Virus record (IMG/VR): IMGVR_UViG_3300048587_001114
Span: 1 to 27,183 of that record
DNA from: a virus
Length of the DNA stretch: 27,183 nt
Reading direction: 5' to 3' (one strand)
Below are positions 24,783 to 27,183 of this stretch, in pieces (within the stretch, counting starts at the first letter, position 1; each line of letters begins with the position of its first letter). The notes under the pieces are model-generated. The model was given only the letters and a program-made list of their open reading frames with translations, made no database searches and was not told the DNA's origin. Both the position numbers and the translations under genes were made by a program.

Positions 24783-25175
24783 ATGAGCAGCAACGGCAGC
24801 AACAGTGGGACTTGGGGACCGCCGATCGGACAGCCAACTGTCAGCATCTACCGCGCGTGGACGGTCCTCCGCGACTGCCTCGGGGCACTTGAGCGCGGCA
24901 ACCTCGACGGCATCAATCGCTCCGTCCAGATCGACCTGGCTTTGCGATCCGAGCCCGCGCAACTGACCAGCGTCGCAGCCGTAGACCTGCTGGAGCGAGA
25001 GATCGTGTCTCGCGGGCTGCCGATGGTCGTCGCCAGCAATGCGGCGTCGGCGGCGTTTGCGGTCGCCAGCGGGGATCGCTGTGGTGCGGGTCGCGTCCTG
25101 CTCAACACCGCACTCAGCAGCCTCAACTACACGCCCCCCGTGATCGAGCCGCCCTACAACGTCGAGCAGATTTGA
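24783..25175 (+). CDS. hypothetical protein of unknown function, 130 aa
   Basis: This is the first gene of the rightward unit, opposite in direction to the late operon. AGGAG lies seven bases before the ATG at 24783; a TTG six bases earlier is the only alternative start. A disordered Ser/Asn/Gly-rich N-terminus (about 1-20) is followed by a helical body (about 25-115) with ALERGNLDGINRSVQ and VDLLEREIVSRGL, and a Pro-rich end. It has Cys35 and Cys103-type residues but no recognised motif. Control by the -10 palindrome and closeness to an HTH gene suggest a regulatory or early role, which is inference. Confidence 0.65.
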   Translation: MSSNGSNSGTWGPPIGQPTVSIYRAWTVLRDCLGALERGNLDGINRSVQIDLALRSEPAQLTSVAAVDLLEREIVSRGLPMVVASNAASAAFAVASGDRCGAGRVLLNTALSSLNYTPPVIEPPYNVEQI

Positions 25176-25240
25176 CGCCTCGCGCCCGGAGCCGTGCCCG
25201 CGACGGCCGAGGGCCTGCGGCGTCAACGGAGCAACAGCCC

Positions 25241-25438
25241 ATGACCATCCCCATCGTTTCGCAGCTCGACGCCCAGCGGCAGCGCCTGGGCTGGACCTAC
25301 GCGGAGATCGCCGCTCGGGCCGGCACGTCGCCGGCAGCGGTGCATCGCTGCCTGTCGGGCAAACAGCAGCCGCGGGCCGACCTGATTGAACGGCTCGCGA
25401 CAGCGATGTGCTGCGAAGTGCTCGTGCGCCCGAAGTGA
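25241..25438 (+). CDS. small XRE/Cro-type HTH DNA-binding protein, 65 aa
   Basis: Nearly the whole protein is a helix-turn-helix domain: LDAQRQRLGWTYAEIAARAG, then TSPAAVHRCLSGKQQPRADLIERLATAM. This is the classic five-helix XRE/Cro layout, with the recognition helix at SPAAVHRCLSG. At 65 residues it is Cro-sized, with no extra sensor or dimerisation domain. The ATG at 25241 has GGAG nine bases upstream; a TTG overlapping the previous gene's stop at 25172 would add a poorly conserved Arg-rich tail. It lies 65 bases after the 130-aa gene, in the same transcript, and probably binds the palindrome at 24726-24743 to regulate the unit. Confidence 0.75.
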   Translation: MTIPIVSQLDAQRQRLGWTYAEIAARAGTSPAAVHRCLSGKQQPRADLIERLATAMCCEVLVRPK

Positions 25439-25445
25439 TGGACGT

Positions 25446-25478
25446 CAGGCGGCCGGCACAATTGCCGACCGCCGCCTG
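25446..25478. other. GC-rich inverted repeat after the HTH gene
   Basis: CAGGCGGC and GCCGCCTG flank an inner repeat CGGCA-CAAT-TGCCG. It begins eight bases after the HTH stop. There is no T-tract after it, so it is not a typical intrinsic terminator for the plus-strand genes, though it may aid termination or act as a binding site. No gene is seen between here and the tRNA. Confidence 0.45.
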
Positions 25479-25627
25479 CCGGCCAGGGCTGCGGATAGAA
25501 AAATCAAGGGGAAAATGGAGCCGGGGACAGGCGGCGTGATCACGGCCGCTTTTGGCGATGGCGTGGGCAATCAACCCGTGCGTCGTCGCGACCGGCTCCC
25601 GCCTCGTGGAGTGTTTCGAACGGGGAA

Positions 25628-25700
25628 TTGCGGGGGCCGAAATCGAACCGGCGACCTCCTGGTTATGAGCCAGACGAGCTGCCTGCTGCTCTACCCCGCA
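25628..25700 (-). tRNA. tRNA with CAT anticodon, initiator (fMet)-like
   Basis: The 73-base cloverleaf folds fully: 7-bp acceptor TGCGGGG/CCCCGCA, D-stem GAGC/GCTC with an 8-base loop, anticodon stem TCTGG/CCAGG with loop CTCATAA (anticodon CAT), 5-base variable loop and T-stem GCCGG/TCGGC with loop TTCGATT; the discriminator is A73. The D-stem carries A11:U24, the bacterial initiator hallmark, and the body closely follows E. coli tRNA-fMet. It differs by having U1:A72 in place of the C1 x A72 mismatch, and U29:A41 in place of the first of the three G:C pairs. The 3' CCA is not encoded. Confidence 0.9.
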
Positions 25701-25740
25701 GTGGTGATGTGGCGTTGTGCCGAGCATCCGTACCCGCGAT

Positions 25741-25758
25741 CCGGCCGTCCCTGGCCGG
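25741..25758. other. small perfect hairpin upstream of the tRNA
   Basis: CCGGCC and GGCCGG flank a 6-base loop. It lies directly after the terminator of the zinc-ribbon gene and 41 bases upstream of the tRNA 5' end, as seen in transcription order. Between it and the tRNA I see no convincing sigma70 promoter. Confidence 0.4.
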
Positions 25759-25812
25759 AAAAAGAACAAGGGCCGAGTTCACCTGCAGAGCCCCTGCAAG
25801 CGAACACGGCCC
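25759..25812 (-). terminator. intrinsic terminator of the zinc-ribbon gene
   Basis: A long stem of about 18 pairs, with outer arms GGGCCG/CGGCCC and inner arms around a 5-base loop, is followed on the minus strand by CTTGTTCTTTTT. Two of the non-Watson-Crick positions become G-U wobbles only in minus-strand RNA, which supports a leftward terminator. It begins 20 bases after the stop of the gene at 25832. Confidence 0.8.
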
Positions 25813-25831
25813 CTGATGGGTCGTGCTGGGT

Positions 25832-26416
25832 TTAACGTCCACGCGGGTTCACGGCGTTCTCACTCGCCGCTTGGTTGTCGTCGGACACCCTAGCATCCTC
25901 GGGCGGTTTGTCAAGCCGAAGGTGCCTCAGTTCCGCGAGAATTTTTGCCAGAGCCCCGAGGATGAACAGGGCGATCGCACCGATGAACGCGACTCCCGCG
26001 CCGATGGATTTGGCGATGACCTCTGCAGGTGTCGAGTTGTAGTCGACAACGTCGAGAATCCCGCTGGAAACTAGCCCTACAAGTGCCACGATGGCAAACA
26101 AAAACGCGAGATTTGCGGCAAAATTGCAGCGATCAATGCTTGCGGTTCGCGGATCCACCGGACTGGGAAGCGACACCTGTCCAGATGGCGCCGCCATACG
26201 TTGAAAGCACGATTTGCAGATCTGGATGTTGTTGGCTCCGAGCATTACCTCACGCACCACCTCGTGGCACTCTTCGCACACGTGACCGAACTGCCACGCC
26301 TTCCCTGTGATTTTGGCGTAGCAGTCACGGCAGAACCACCTGGAGCCGACCTCAACTGTCAACACCATGTCACTGCCACACGAACTACACTTCGAATCTG
26401 GCTTGATGTTTGGCAT
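25832..26416 (-). CDS. double zinc-ribbon, two-helix membrane protein, 194 aa
   Basis: The N-terminus has two CxxC pairs (Cys10/13 with Cys29/32; Cys47/50 with Cys67/70), so two treble-clef-type zinc ribbons within 70 residues. Two transmembrane segments follow (about 98-122, 135-162) with a short loop, then a hydrophilic C-terminal tail. The zinc part is likely cytoplasmic, with both termini on the same side. Its family is not recognised. The ATG has no Shine-Dalgarno sequence, and a TATACC lies 8 bases upstream, so the message may be leaderless. It stands alone with its own terminator, like a phage moron gene. Codon choice looks less GC-biased than in the structural genes. A defence, exclusion or membrane-stress role is possible but unproven. 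Confidence 0.7.
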   Translation of the reverse strand: MPNIKPDSKCSSCGSDMVLTVEVGSRWFCRDCYAKITGKAWQFGHVCEECHEVVREVMLGANNIQICKSCFQRMAAPSGQVSLPSPVDPRTASIDRCNFAANLAFLFAIVALVGLVSSGILDVVDYNSTPAEVIAKSIGAGVAFIGAIALFILGALAKILAELRHLRLDKPPEDARVSDDNQAASENAVNPRGR

Positions 26417-26430
26417 TTGTACGGTATACC
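26403..26430 (+). promoter_or_regulatory. possible rightward promoter, partly shared with a leftward -10
   Basis: TTGATG (26403-26408), a 16-base spacer and TATACC (26425-26430) form a plausible plus-strand promoter. The -10 lies within the palindrome GGTATACC, so the same bases also offer a -10 to the minus strand for the zinc-ribbon gene. The -35 for the leftward direction is poor. Confidence 0.4.
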
Positions 26431-26456
26431 AGTGTTGGCTTTTGAGGAGACATCAC

Positions 26457-26660
26457 ATGCGCGTTCCGGTGGGCCCCCGTCGTATTGGAATCAATATGTC
26501 AAAGGGGAGCGGGATCGAGCGGGAACAAGCGCGGGATGAAGGGTCATGGCATAAGTGCCACGATCATCATCAGTTGCGATCCTCAGAAGTGGGACGAAAC
26601 GGGAAGGGCTGCCGTTGGCACGAGATTCTTCAAAATGTCAATCTGGCCGCTTTCTCGTGA
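26457..26660 (+). CDS. possible small gene of unknown function, 67 aa
   Basis: The ATG has AGGAG seven bases upstream and lies downstream of the candidate promoter at 26403-26430, which makes a real gene possible. The product is hydrophilic and basic (MRVPVGPRRIGINMSKGSG start, then HKCHDHHQLRSSE and GKGCRWHEI), with two Cys and several His that could bind zinc. I do not recognise it and its composition is not strongly coding. It fills most of the otherwise gene-free stretch between 26417 and 26736. Confidence 0.3.
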   Translation: MRVPVGPRRIGINMSKGSGIEREQARDEGSWHKCHDHHQLRSSEVGRNGKGCRWHEILQNVNLAAFS

Positions 26661-26667
26661 CATCGAA

Positions 26668-26696
26668 GGTGCTTCAACCCCCATTTTTGAAGCGCC
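26668..26696. terminator. hairpin between the small plus-strand gene and the tape-measure fragment
   Basis: GGTGCTTCAA pairs with TTGAAGCGCC (one G-T position) across a 9-base loop. It starts eight bases after the 67-aa reading frame and lies 40 bases beyond the stop of the minus-strand tape-measure fragment, so it could serve either. It is followed by no clear T-run in either direction. A palindromic GCGCGC-rich stretch (about 26714-26734) lies next to it. Confidence 0.4.
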
Positions 26697-26736
26697 AAGG
26701 GCCTTCTCTCGTGCGCGCTGCGCGCGAGCGCGCAGG

Positions 26737-27183
26737 TCAATCCAGGCCCCAGATGCGGCCCTCCAGCCGGCCGTTCGGAGCGGTCAGCCGGCTCTCGCCG
26801 GCGTTGTACTGGTTCGCAATATTGATGACCGTTTGCGGTCGAGACGCCTTCAGCGCCTCGATTACCACGTCCAGCCGATCGGCCGCAGCAGCATCCCGCG
26901 GAGTGGGGTCCTTCACGCGAGGCACAATTTGCCCGAACTGCCCAGTACGCGGGGCTTCTTCGGGCAGCGCATTGGCGTAATCCTCTGCTGTCAGTGCCGC
27001 TCGAGGGGCACGCAGAAACGCCTTGCGGCGTTCCAGCAGACCGATCGCCGTATCCAGGGCAGCTTCGTTCCCTGGAAGCCCCTGCGCGTCAAAGATCATC
27101 GAGTCAATCTGACTGCCCAGATCGCCTTGGCCAGCCGCCTGAAGCAGCGCCTTCAGGTTCTCTCGCAACGCGCCGGCTGTAGC
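26737..27183 (-). CDS. C-terminal part of a second tape-measure-like protein (cut by the window edge)
   Basis: The frame is open to the last base of the window, so only the final 148 residues are visible. They align with the C-terminus of the tape measure protein encoded at 11145-13250: ALRENLKALLQAAGQGDLG matches AVRSKLKEVLQTSGEGALA, LLERRKAFLRAP matches AIDKRTELLRRP, and the end RLTAPNGRLE matches RLTSPTGRLD. This copy has eight extra residues (GRIWGLD end). The homology is clear but the sequences have diverged well beyond a recent duplication. No other tail gene follows it on the left, where one would be expected, so it is either the end of another phage module or a remnant. Confidence 0.75.
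   Translation of the reverse strand, partial: ATAGALRENLKALLQAAGQGDLGSQIDSMIFDAQGLPGNEAALDTAIGLLERRKAFLRAPRAALTAEDYANALPEEAPRTGQFGQIVPRVKDPTPRDAAAADRLDVVIEALKASRPQTVINIANQYNAGESRLTAPNGRLEGRIWGLD

Noticed and set aside
25628-25700. Reading the CAT tRNA as an elongator Met or lysidine-type Ile2 tRNA
   Set aside because: The D-stem is GAGC/GCTC with A11:U24, the initiator arrangement, and the overall sequence follows fMet; elongators have Y11:R24. The U1:A72 pair keeps some doubt.
24663-25769. Minus-strand frame of 368 codons across the control region
   Set aside because: It runs through the promoter, both plus-strand genes and the tRNA. Its product is Arg/Ser/Ala-rich with no motif, and it overlaps features with far better support.

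Overview
The window is one long, tightly packed tailed-phage (siphovirus-type) packaging and structural operon on the minus strand (about 24.7 kb down to base 1), followed on the right by a short control and accessory region (24.7-26.7 kb) and by the cut-off end of a second tape-measure-like gene at the right edge. It is GC-rich and uses standard stop codons, mostly TGA. Start/stop overlaps (ATGA, GTGA, TGATG) are very common. There is no integrase, replication gene, endolysin or host housekeeping gene, so the sequence alone does not separate a prophage from a free phage. Triple LamG modules, a PQQ-like propeller and large Ala/Ser-rich tail proteins would fit a phage of a Planctomycetota-like host, but that is a weak inference.

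Layout in transcription order (right to left). First come a membrane/lipoprotein-like protein and two small coiled-coil proteins, one with a C-terminal membrane segment. Next is the DNA packaging and head block: a Mu gp27-like putative small terminase, a Mu gp28-like large terminase, a portal fused to a Mu F-like head morphogenesis domain, an HK97-type prohead protease, an HK97-fold major capsid protein, a small putative head decoration protein and a 62-aa protein. Then come the connector and tail genes: gp6-like connector, gp10-like protein, tail-terminator-like protein, putative tube, tape measure (no chaperone gene in between), a 147-aa tail protein and a large hub-like protein. The last 8 kb holds probable tail-tip or fibre proteins: an internally duplicated fibre protein, a 1075-aa LamG/repeat/FN3 protein and a beta-propeller protein. 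These are the best candidates for host recognition.

Right-hand region. A near-consensus sigma70 promoter with a palindrome over its -10 drives two plus-strand genes, a 130-aa protein of unknown function and a 65-aa Cro/XRE-type HTH protein. This looks like a phage switch placed divergently from the late operon. Next, on the minus strand, is a CAT-anticodon tRNA with strong initiator (fMet) features but a U1:A72 pair and a changed GC-rich anticodon stem. Beyond it is a double zinc-ribbon, two-helix membrane protein with its own terminator and a possibly leaderless promoter. At the right edge is the C-terminus of a gene homologous to the tape measure protein at 11.1-13.3 kb. That second tail fragment suggests a second phage module or a recombination junction beyond the window.
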